Below, one piece after another: positions 42,210-48,956 of a stretch of DNA of 51,290 bases. A program made the translations under genes and the position numbers. The first letter of the stretch is position 1. Every line of letters begins with the position of its first letter. The DNA comes from JAJYSO01 sp964451785 (GTDB lineage Bacteria; Bacteroidota; Bacteroidia; Flavobacteriales; Flavobacteriaceae), in assembly GCA_964451785.1 (NCBI GenBank), contig CAYVJG010000019.1, forward strand, positions 1 through 51,290, written 5' to 3'. The notes beneath the pieces were generated by a model. It was given only the letters and a program-made list of their open reading frames with translations, was not told the origin of the DNA and searched no databases.

Positions 42210-43175
42210 ATGAAGAAAACTTTGGAAGATGAATTAATGAGCCTTGCCCACAGAGTCTTACAACTTCGTGGTCGCGGGGATATTGATGCCCTGAAAGATG
42301 CTGCCGGAAAAATTTATGAAAAATTAGCTGTGCTCTCTTTTACTGAAAGCTATTTTGAAGGTCCTCAGCCTACAATTGGCAAATCTGACCTACTTACAGC
42401 TCTAGAAAACGCTTCTAAAACAGAAGATTCTCAAGTTGATGAAGTGGTCACTACTCCTGAAATTCCTCAACAAACAAATACGCCTTCCAATTCAGATCAG
42501 GCAATTTCTGATTCAACTGTTGCGGATGATATTAGTTCTGCTCAAGCCGCTCCTGAAACTGAAGAAAATACCGCTGAATCTGCAATCACATCTTCTGCTA
42601 CCGACAGTGATAGTTTGGGTTATGCTGACAAAAGCACAGATCGTCAAGAGGAAGAAAGCAATGGGGTAACAGCCGAAGAAAATTCTGCCGTAGATTTTAG
42701 AGATTTTGCGGTCAATTATGATGATTTACCTCAATTTGAACCTTCTTCAGCAGCCACGCCTAACTCAGAAAAAAACGCTCCCGAACCTAATCACTCATTT
42801 ACACCTCAGGTTGAAGAATCATCAGCAGCGGATGCCAACGTATTCGAATCTGTTTCAGAACCTGATTTATTTACAGCCTCATCATCTAACCGTCAATTGA
42901 CACACAACAGTTCGACCCCGCAGAAACGCTCATTAAACGAAACATTAAACCACGGATTAAAATTTGGGTTAAACGACCGCATTGCTTTTATCAACCACTT
43001 ATTTGAAGGCAATCAAGTTGATTTTGACCGCGTGGTGTCTCAATTAAACACACTGAACAATTATACAGAGGCTAAGAGTTTTATTGAAACACAGATTAAA
43101 CCAGATTACAACTGGACTGAAAAAGAGGCCATTGAAGAACGTTTTTATGTGATTTTAGAAAAGCGTTTAGGCTAA
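42210..43175 (+). CDS. Hypothetical acidic protein with disordered middle
   Basis: Not recognised as a named family. Three parts are visible. The N-terminal helix (1-50, LEDELMSLAHRVLQLRGRGD and ALKDAAGKIYEKLAVLSF) is well ordered. The middle (about 75-240) is low-complexity, rich in Ser, Thr, Glu, Ala and Pro. The C-terminal helical domain (about 245-321) has NHGLKFGLNDRIAFINHLFEG and DYNWTEKEAIEERFYVILEKRLG. There is no signal peptide or membrane segment, so it should be cytoplasmic. Folded ends joined by a long acidic linker suggest an adaptor. It is divergent from tdk and convergent with the PH-domain pair, with a terminator behind it. Confidence 0.8.
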   Translation: MKKTLEDELMSLAHRVLQLRGRGDIDALKDAAGKIYEKLAVLSFTESYFEGPQPTIGKSDLLTALENASKTEDSQVDEVVTTPEIPQQTNTPSNSDQAISDSTVADDISSAQAAPETEENTAESAITSSATDSDSLGYADKSTDRQEEESNGVTAEENSAVDFRDFAVNYDDLPQFEPSSAATPNSEKNAPEPNHSFTPQVEESSAADANVFESVSEPDLFTASSSNRQLTHNSSTPQKRSLNETLNHGLKFGLNDRIAFINHLFEGNQVDFDRVVSQLNTLNNYTEAKSFIETQIKPDYNWTEKEAIEERFYVILEKRLG

Positions 43176-43200
43176 GCTAACTCTTCCTTAAAAACACACC

Positions 43201-43238
43201 TACGCCTTAGCTTTTAAATTAAGTTAAGGCGTTTTTTA
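43201..43238. terminator. Bidirectional terminator
   Basis: Stem ACGCCTTA-g-CTT / AAG-t-TAAGGCGT followed by TTTTTT, between convergent genes at 43175 and 43236. Confidence 0.88.
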
Positions 43239-44765
43239 CATCCACGCCTTTTGCGTTGATTCTACTTTATACAACATCCAATTCATTTCTTTCAAAACTG
43301 TTTTAGGCATAGCACGTGTTGCTATATCGCCACCTGCGGTATGGAATTTGACATTGTATAACTCGCGTTTTTTATACCAAAATGGCTGACTCAAACTCAC
43401 GCCTTGCAATTTATACAATTCTACAAGCTCTTCCTCTTGCGCCCACAATCCGTGGCGATACACTAAAAAATCGTTTGAAATACAAAGCTCTACGCGCTTA
43501 TAAAGTGCGTATTGATAAGGGCAATACACAGCTAAGAAGAAGATTGAAACCGGCAAAAGATAAAATAAACCATGCCAAGCACTCACATAGATATCAACGC
43601 CCCAAGCCATCAAAAGGAGTATAAAAACAAAGTTAAGCCGTCTCCACAACCACGCTTTATGAGGGTGATAAACACGTTGAGCAGAAGCAATTTCATCTGG
43701 GTATAAAAACTGTTTAATATCAGTTATAACCGCTGTATTTAACCCGGGAGTCACCAATTTACTTTTATCTAATTTATCGCCACTTCCCGCTAAAGAAAAT
43801 TGAAGTTCAAACAAGTTTAATCGTCGTTGAATAGGATTTGTTTTCACGCGCAATCGCTGTAATCGCCTAGCTTGAAAAGCAACTTTGGTATTTGTTTTCA
43901 AACCCATTTCAATAGTTAAATGCGAAGCGGTTTGCCACAAGGTCAATCCATAATATTTAAGGACCACCTCCCCTATGGTCACGATCACACTAATCAGAAA
44001 CACTAAAATAAATCCAATGATTGAGATTAAAACAATATCGATAAGTGTGGAGTAATAGGTATCTAAATAAGCCGTTGACTGATTTAAGTATTCTTGCAAG
44101 ATTTGAGGGCCTTCATTAAAAAGTGAGGATACAAATATTGCCGTCAGCACAAAGCCTCTAAAATAGCTGCGCGTCAACCCAATTCTGCACAAATCTTTAA
44201 AGCTTAATTTATAACGCCACAGAGACTCAGTAGCTATAGTGTCTTTAGTGTCGGCTTCTGTTTTTGACGCACTATCCTCTTCTAAAATCGTTTCGGACTT
44301 GGCTTGAGTAAGCACCTCTATTAACTGTTGTGCTTTGGTTTCAGTCAGTGCTCTGATTTCAACTTCTTTCTCTCCACTTCCCGCGGTATCAATCACTACG
44401 CTATACACGCCAATCACACGCTGCAGAAGTGAACGTTTTAAATCGACTTGTTGTATTTTATGAAAGGGAATGCGTAAGTTTTGCTTTGAAAACACGCCTT
44501 CTTCAAGCACAAATTCCTCTTGAGTTGAATCGACATAAAAGACAAAACGCTTGTAGTACAACACACTATATATCAAGCCAAATACAACTAGTGCCGCTAG
44601 AGCTAAATAAGTATAACGTACAAACTCATAAGAAGGATTTGCAAAAAACATATAGGCAAAAAGTCCCCAAAATCCTCTAAAAAAAGTATAGGCCTTTTTA
44701 GAAAACACTAAAATTATGCCTGCTGCAGATTGGCGCTGCGGAACTTGGAATTGCTCAGCCTTCAT
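43236..44765 (-). CDS. bPH domain membrane protein (YdbT-like)
   Basis: Multi-pass membrane protein with three bacterial PH-like domains (bPH_2), of unknown biochemical role. The domains lie about residues 65-160 (FVLEEGVFSKQNLRIPFHKIQQ), 270-350 (MGLKTNTKVAFQARRLQRLRV) and 415-500 (YRHGLWAQEEELVELYKLQGV). Hydrophobic pairs of helices separate them. I use the ATG at 44765 (MKAEQFQVPQRQSAAGI), which overlaps the stop of the preceding single-domain partner by 11 bp; about 509 aa. The two-gene order matches the ydbS-ydbT pairs of other bacteria, in which the proteins are thought to work together in the membrane. Confidence 0.87.
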   Translation of the reverse strand: MKAEQFQVPQRQSAAGIILVFSKKAYTFFRGFWGLFAYMFFANPSYEFVRYTYLALAALVVFGLIYSVLYYKRFVFYVDSTQEEFVLEEGVFSKQNLRIPFHKIQQVDLKRSLLQRVIGVYSVVIDTAGSGEKEVEIRALTETKAQQLIEVLTQAKSETILEEDSASKTEADTKDTIATESLWRYKLSFKDLCRIGLTRSYFRGFVLTAIFVSSLFNEGPQILQEYLNQSTAYLDTYYSTLIDIVLISIIGFILVFLISVIVTIGEVVLKYYGLTLWQTASHLTIEMGLKTNTKVAFQARRLQRLRVKTNPIQRRLNLFELQFSLAGSGDKLDKSKLVTPGLNTAVITDIKQFLYPDEIASAQRVYHPHKAWLWRRLNFVFILLLMAWGVDIYVSAWHGLFYLLPVSIFFLAVYCPYQYALYKRVELCISNDFLVYRHGLWAQEEELVELYKLQGVSLSQPFWYKKRELYNVKFHTAGGDIATRAMPKTVLKEMNWMLYKVESTQKAWM

Positions 44766-45273
44766 AAGTTGTGGTTTTATCAGACAACAAGACACTGAGT
44801 TGCTTAGCTAATTCAGGGGTTAAACCCGGAATACTAATGTCGCTTCCCGAGCCACCAGCAGTATAAATTTGCCATGAGGCCAATCCAAAAAATTTATCGT
44901 AAAAGGATTCATTGACCGCCGAATGCTGAATGCGACTATAAGGAATCACTGTTGTTTTAATAGATAAAAATCCGCGTTTATACTGTATATCATGTTCGCG
45001 AAGTGCATAGCCGTAATGCGCTTGGCGGCACCAAATTCTGATACAATTAATCACGAATAGCACTACCAAGCCAACACCGCCATAGACAATCGGTTGACGA
45101 GGCGTCACATTGTAATACAACACCACGGCCCCAACACCCAATAGCAAAAACACCACTGACATGCGCAACAAAGATGCCCACAGCAACTTTGGCGAAACCA
45201 TCTGAAAGCTAACCGCTTCAAAATCTGGCAAATCAGCTAAGGCAATTTCATCATTCTGAAAAGAAGTCTCCAT
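44755..45273 (-). CDS. bPH domain membrane protein (YdbS-like)
   Basis: Two close transmembrane helices (about residues 28-70) are followed by one bPH_2 domain (YALREHDIQYKRGFLSIKTTVIPYSRIQHSAVNESFYDKFFGLAS and the glycine-rich TAGGSGSDISIPGL). 172 aa. It overlaps the start of the longer three-domain partner, so translation is probably coupled. Function unknown; the pair is widespread in bacteria. Confidence 0.88.
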   Translation of the reverse strand: METSFQNDEIALADLPDFEAVSFQMVSPKLLWASLLRMSVVFLLLGVGAVVLYYNVTPRQPIVYGGVGLVVLFVINCIRIWCRQAHYGYALREHDIQYKRGFLSIKTTVIPYSRIQHSAVNESFYDKFFGLASWQIYTAGGSGSDISIPGLTPELAKQLSVLLSDKTTTYEG

Positions 45274-45521
45274 AAATCAATACTTACAAGCCACCTAAAA
45301 TACGAAACTACAGTGTGTTTTTAGAGTTTTTTAGATTTAAAGTTATGCAAGTCATCTGAACAAGTATAAATTTAATTCTTTTAAGCTTTAGTAAATAAGC
45401 ATCTGATCAGCCCCACAATTATTTTCTACAAAAACTCATAAATTCTTCATATAATTTAGAATTATCAGATTCTAATCCGCAAAAAATCATATCTTTATCA
45501 GCAATTAAAACACCTGAAACG

Positions 45522-45971
45522 ATGTCTTTAAAAAACTCTATTTTACTACTTGCAATTGTGCTGTTTACAGCCATTTCATGCAACAATGCGCCCAGCAAAA
45601 AACAAGCTGCTGCACAAGTTGAAACTCATCAACATCAACACGCTACTACAGAAACTAAAGCTGCGGTTGCACAAACTCAAGCCCCTCAAATTGGAGATCT
45701 TGTACCATCAAATCTAGTTTGCATGGTCAACAATCAATATATGGGTGTTGAGCAGTTAGTGGTCGACTTTGAAGGGAAAACTTACTATGGTTGCTGTGAA
45801 ATGTGTCAAAAACGGATTCCCACTGAGCCTAAAGTACGTGTAGCCATCGATCCTTATTCTCAAGAAGAAGTAAACAAAGCGGAAGCTGTAATTGCTGTCA
45901 CTGGTGAGCGCGGCGAAGTGTCATACTTTGCTAACAAAGAAAATTATAAAAAGTATATGGCTGCGCGTTAA
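45522..45971 (+). CDS. Metal-binding lipoprotein with CCxxC (TRASH/YHS-like) domain
   Basis: Envelope lipoprotein with lipobox FTAISC (Cys20) and a His-rich linker HQHQH (residues 36-40). After that comes a compact domain with LVCMVNNQYMG (Cys67) and YYGCCEMCQKRIP (Cys91, Cys92, Cys95). The pattern resembles TRASH/YHS metal-binding domains, so copper or another soft metal may be bound. Relatives in Flavobacteriaceae are sometimes named MlpB. 149 aa. Monocistronic, with a near-consensus -7 box (TATCTTTA, 45490-45497). No metal transporter lies adjacent. Confidence 0.78.
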   Translation: MSLKNSILLLAIVLFTAISCNNAPSKKQAAAQVETHQHQHATTETKAAVAQTQAPQIGDLVPSNLVCMVNNQYMGVEQLVVDFEGKTYYGCCEMCQKRIPTEPKVRVAIDPYSQEEVNKAEAVIAVTGERGEVSYFANKENYKKYMAAR

Positions 45972-46000
45972 TAAGCCTACTTACGGTTTATCTAATGCCA

Positions 46001-46052
46001 CATGAACAAACGGTATAGTTCAATTTTGGCAACGGACGTATTATATTATTAA
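46001..46052 (+). repeat. Left half of a split, degenerate dispersed repeat
   Basis: CACATGAACAAACGGTATAG and the following bases to 46052 align with the left half of the copy at 39765 at roughly 70% identity by eye, including TATAGT-CAATTT and TATTAA. Confidence 0.55.
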
Positions 46053-46190
46053 CTAAAGTTTTGAAGAAGGTAACAAATAAGAAGTTAGGAAATTATGTGT
46101 TTGGATATGCGACAGTATAATATTTACCTGATAATCAATCATATACTTTAATTTACAACTAATACTAACTTATACACTTCCTTTGTTGTT

Positions 46191-46440
46191 GAACACCCTT
46201 CGGGGTTCGGTAAGGGAGAGGTTACCTTAGCCTGCACTGCACTTCGTTTGTACAGGGTTTATCACATTAAAGACCTTCGGCCTTTTAAAACAACTTTTAC
46301 CTATATCCATCAACCATGTAATGGTTGAATTTGATTAACCCCGAGTGCAACTCGGGGCACTAAGATTACCGTAGCCTACAGAACTACGAAGTAGTTCAAC
46401 ACTAAAAATCATAGTAGAATAACTCCGAAACTTGAGTTAT
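46191..46440. repeat. REP-like array of hairpins with trinucleotide loops
   Basis: Six or more hairpins lie in 250 bp. They are GAAC-a-CCC-ttc-GGGGTTC (46191-46208), CCTG..CAGG (46231-46256), AAAG-a-CC-ttc-GG-c-CTTT (46270-46284), CAACCAT-gta-ATGGTTG (46311-46327), CCCCGAGT-gca-ACTCGGGG (46339-46357) and GAACTAC-gaa-GTAGTTC (46381-46397). A longer ATAACTC/GAGTTAT stem lies at 46419-46440. Most loops are three bases. The stems differ in sequence, so this is not a CRISPR. It resembles REP elements associated with RAYT transposases, but no transposase is present here. Confidence 0.75.
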
Positions 46441-46490
46441 AACCTGTTAGTCCGGTGTTATACTTACAAAAATAATTCTAATTGGTATAA
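46441..46490 (+). repeat. Right end of the split dispersed repeat
   Basis: AGTCCGGTGTTATACTTACA then TAATTCTAATTGGTATAA matches the right end of the copy at 36181-36237, with an internal deletion. Confidence 0.65.
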
Positions 46491-46518
46491 AGTGCCCACT
46501 AAAATAGCGGGCACTTTT
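46489..46518. terminator. Bidirectional terminator abutting the repeat
   Basis: AAGTGCCC-a-CT..AG-c-GGGCACTTTT: a strong hairpin with A and T flanks directly after GGTATAA of the repeat. Confidence 0.8.
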
Positions 46519-46796
46519 AATCTCCATTTTTCCAGTTACCACAACAACAAATAATGCTTTTAAATTATATCCTCATTTTAATTTGACAAGCTATGTCTTC
46601 CAAAAAATGACCAGCCCTACCAATTGAGTTATTGACAAAACACAACAACAAAAGGAGCTACCGCAGTTAAGTCTGCAAATTGCCATCAATTATAATTGTT
46701 AACGAATTTTAAAAAATGTTTTTAGGACAAAAAAGATATGATTACGAATAAAAATCGTTAATTTGCACTTTAAACCAATTGGCATTAAGCTGTTAC

Positions 46797-47738
46797 ATGA
46801 TGAAAGGACCTTTATTTTACTCCAAGATATTGTTATTCGGCGAATATGGTATCATCAAAGATTCTAAGGGATTGTCTATTCCTTATAATTTTTATAATGG
46901 TGCTCTAAAGATTGAAAATGATCTCAACGAACAGCAACAAAAATCAAATGCTAATTTACATAAGTTTGCACAGTATTTAGAAGGCTTAGACTCGGCATTA
47001 ATCACTGATGCACAATTTGACATTACGCGTTTTAAGGCGGATATTGCTCAGGGTTTACACTTTGACAGTAGCATTCCACAAGGTTATGGTGTAGGGAGTA
47101 GTGGTGCTTTGGTAGCAGCTGTTTACGATCAATACGCTCAAAATAAAATTACAGTTTTAGAAAATTTGACCCGTGACAAATTGTTACAACTCAAATCTAT
47201 TTTTTCTGAAATGGAATCTTATTTTCATGGAAAATCATCAGGTTTAGACCCACTAAACAGCTATTTGAGCTTGCCTATACTTATCAATTCAGCTGACAAT
47301 ATTGAAATGACCGGCATTCCTGCTCAAGAACAAACCGGCAAAGGCGCTGTGTTTTTGTTAGACAGTGGTAGTGTTGGTGAAACAGCACCTTTAGTCAACC
47401 TCTTTTTAGAAAGTTTAAAACAAGAAGGTTTCCGCAAAATGCTCAAAGACAAGTTTGTCAAACACACTGATGCCTGCATTGACGATTTCTTAAAAGGCGA
47501 TGCTAAATCGTTGTTTGGCAATATCAAAAAACTATCAAATGTTGTTTTAGACAACTTTAAACCTATGATTCCTAAGCAATTTCACACGCTTTGGAAAAAA
47601 GGAATTGACACAAATGCCTACTATCTCAAACTCTGTGGCTCAGGTGGTGGTGGTTACATTTTAGGATTTACTGAAGATTTAGAGAAAGCCCAAGCTGCTT
47701 TAAAGGATTACAAATTACAAGTGGTTTATAATTTCTAA
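46797..47738 (+). CDS. GHMP kinase (mevalonate kinase-like)
   Basis: Small-molecule kinase of the GHMP fold. In Flavobacteriia the homologue next to a UbiA prenyltransferase is generally assigned to the mevalonate pathway for isoprenoids; I infer the same here. It has SKILLFGEYGIIKDSKGLSIPY at the N-terminus, the ATP-binding motif SIPQGYGVGSSGALVAAVY and the C-terminal glycine-rich LKLCGSGGGGYILGF. Two adjacent ATG codons (46797 and 46800) are possible starts. About 313 aa. It is 12 bp upstream of the UbiA gene. A near-consensus -7 box (TTAATTTG, 46758-46765) precedes it. Confidence 0.85.
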   Translation: MMKGPLFYSKILLFGEYGIIKDSKGLSIPYNFYNGALKIENDLNEQQQKSNANLHKFAQYLEGLDSALITDAQFDITRFKADIAQGLHFDSSIPQGYGVGSSGALVAAVYDQYAQNKITVLENLTRDKLLQLKSIFSEMESYFHGKSSGLDPLNSYLSLPILINSADNIEMTGIPAQEQTGKGAVFLLDSGSVGETAPLVNLFLESLKQEGFRKMLKDKFVKHTDACIDDFLKGDAKSLFGNIKKLSNVVLDNFKPMIPKQFHTLWKKGIDTNAYYLKLCGSGGGGYILGFTEDLEKAQAALKDYKLQVVYNF

Positions 47739-47750
47739 ACTGGTATGTAG

Positions 47751-48659
47751 ATGCTATCGAGAAAAAACAAACTCTTTTTGCTCAAACTGGCGAGTTTGTT
47801 TTCTGTCGTCCGAGGCTATAATATTGCCATCATTGTACTGGCTCAATATTTAGCTTCCTTGTATATTTTTGCACCTAAAAAGCCCATACACACGGTTTTA
47901 TTTGATCCTCATCTTTTTTTAATCGTTCTGGCTTCTTCTTTATCCATCGCTTCGGGCTATATCATCAATAATTTTTACGATGCTGAAAAAGATTTAATCA
48001 ACCGACCACACAAAACATTGCTCGACAACTACATTGGGCAGCGCACCAAGCTATCGGTCTATTTTATCCTCAATTTTTTAGCTGTCATTCTTGTCAGCGC
48101 CGTATCTTTTAGGGCCGTCCTCTTTTTTTCTGTTTACATTTTTTTACTCTGGTTTTATTCACATAAACTCAAAAAAATTCCTTTTATCGGCAATTTTTCG
48201 GCTGCCAGCCTAGCTATACTCCCCTTCTTTGCCATTTTTGTGTATTACAAAAACTTTGACCTTATCATTTTTGTTCATGCACTTTATTTGTTTTCCCTCC
48301 TTTTGGTTCGTGAAATCATTAAAGACTTAGAAAATATCAGAGGTGATTTTACACATAATTACCGAACAATCCCTGTAGTTTATGGCGTTAAAACCACTAA
48401 AATTCTAGTGACTAGCATTCTCATTCTATCGCTTATACCGACTTACTTATTGTTATCAGACATCATAGCACTCGGTTATATGCACTATTATTTCATTTTG
48501 AGTTTTGCGCTGCTTATCATCGGATTGTTCTCCCTGTGGAAATCAAAATCTAAATTGCACTATACGCTACTCCACAATTTACTCAAACTCATCATTGTTT
48601 TGGGTGTTTTCAGTATTTTACTTATCAATGTTGATCATTTATTGCATCGCGTTTTTTAA
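47751..48659 (+). CDS. UbiA family prenyltransferase (geranylgeranylglycerol-phosphate geranylgeranyltransferase-like)
   Basis: Multi-spanning membrane enzyme (about eight to nine helices) that transfers a polyprenyl chain from its diphosphate. The two Asp-rich motifs are present: NNFYDAEKDLINRPHK (about residues 75-90) and KDLENIRGDFTHNYRTIP. In Flavobacteriia this gene is usually annotated as the archaeal-type lipid enzyme geranylgeranylglycerol-phosphate synthase; other acceptors such as quinone precursors cannot be excluded. 302 aa. Co-transcribed with the GHMP kinase, which fits isoprenoid supply for this enzyme. Confidence 0.88.
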   Translation: MLSRKNKLFLLKLASLFSVVRGYNIAIIVLAQYLASLYIFAPKKPIHTVLFDPHLFLIVLASSLSIASGYIINNFYDAEKDLINRPHKTLLDNYIGQRTKLSVYFILNFLAVILVSAVSFRAVLFFSVYIFLLWFYSHKLKKIPFIGNFSAASLAILPFFAIFVYYKNFDLIIFVHALYLFSLLLVREIIKDLENIRGDFTHNYRTIPVVYGVKTTKILVTSILILSLIPTYLLLSDIIALGYMHYYFILSFALLIIGLFSLWKSKSKLHYTLLHNLLKLIIVLGVFSILLINVDHLLHRVF

Positions 48660-48699
48660 TCTTCTCGCAGTTCAACTCCTTTAGTGTTCAAAAATTTTC

Positions 48700-48735
48700 T
48701 ACAACTTATAGTTGACTAGTCAACTATAAGTTGTA
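48700..48735. promoter_or_regulatory. Perfect 36-bp palindrome, probable MarR operator
   Basis: The segment is a perfect palindrome centred on GACTAGTC, with half-site TACAACTTATAGTTGACT. It overlaps the -33 TTGAC (48712-48716) and touches the -7 element TAATTTTG (48734-48741) of the marR promoter. A dimeric repressor bound here would block transcription, so autoregulation by the adjacent MarR protein is the natural reading. Confidence 0.85.
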
Positions 48736-48741
48736 ATTTTG
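48712..48741 (+). promoter_or_regulatory. Promoter of the marR gene
   Basis: TTG (48712-48714), a 19-bp spacer and TAATTTTG (48734-48741), an exact -7 match. The ATG at 48761 is about 20 bp further on. It is embedded in the palindromic operator. Confidence 0.8.
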
Positions 48742-48760
48742 CTCACTCAAAATCACTAAT

Positions 48761-48856
48761 ATGACTTCAACCACTTCCCTCACAGGATTATTAGCGCGCG
48801 TAACGCGTTTATACCGCATGACGCTTAATGCCACACTCACCGAAAAAGGTTTTGAT
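48761..48856 (+). CDS. MarR family transcriptional regulator, N-terminal fragment
   Basis: Only the first 32 residues are visible before the assembly gap. They read as the N-terminal helix of a MarR repressor (LLARVTRLYRMTLNATLTEKGFD, similar to many starts of the family). MarR dimers bind palindromes and release them when bound by small aromatics or other toxic compounds. The perfect palindrome over the promoter and the efflux pump beyond the gap both support this. The rest of the protein (usually about 110 more residues) is missing from the assembly. Confidence 0.75.
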
Positions 48857-48956
48857 NNNNNNNNNNNNNNNNNNNNNNNNNNNNNNNNNNNNNNNNNNNN
48901 NNNNNNNNNNNNNNNNNNNNNNNNNNNNNNNNNNNNNNNNNNNNNNNNNNNNNNNN
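48857..48956. other. Assembly gap (100 N)
   Basis: Exactly 100 undetermined bases, the usual placeholder for a gap of unknown size. The missing DNA must hold the remaining MarR part and the first helix of the transporter, so it must be longer than 100 bp. One or more whole genes, such as a membrane-fusion protein, could also be missing. Reading frames across the N run are meaningless. Confidence 0.97.

Larger units (their letters stand above)
45972..46796. other. 825-bp gene-free region with repeats and hairpins
   Basis: It contains, in order: the left half of a degenerate dispersed repeat (46001-46052), about 140 bp of AT-rich DNA without visible structure, an array of short hairpins (46191-46440), the right end of the repeat (46441-46490), a bidirectional terminator (46489-46518) and the leader of the GHMP kinase gene. 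No credible gene was found on either strand. Confidence 0.75.

Noticed and set aside
46191..46440. Possible CRISPR array
   Set aside because: The palindromes differ in sequence, spacing is irregular and no cas genes are present.
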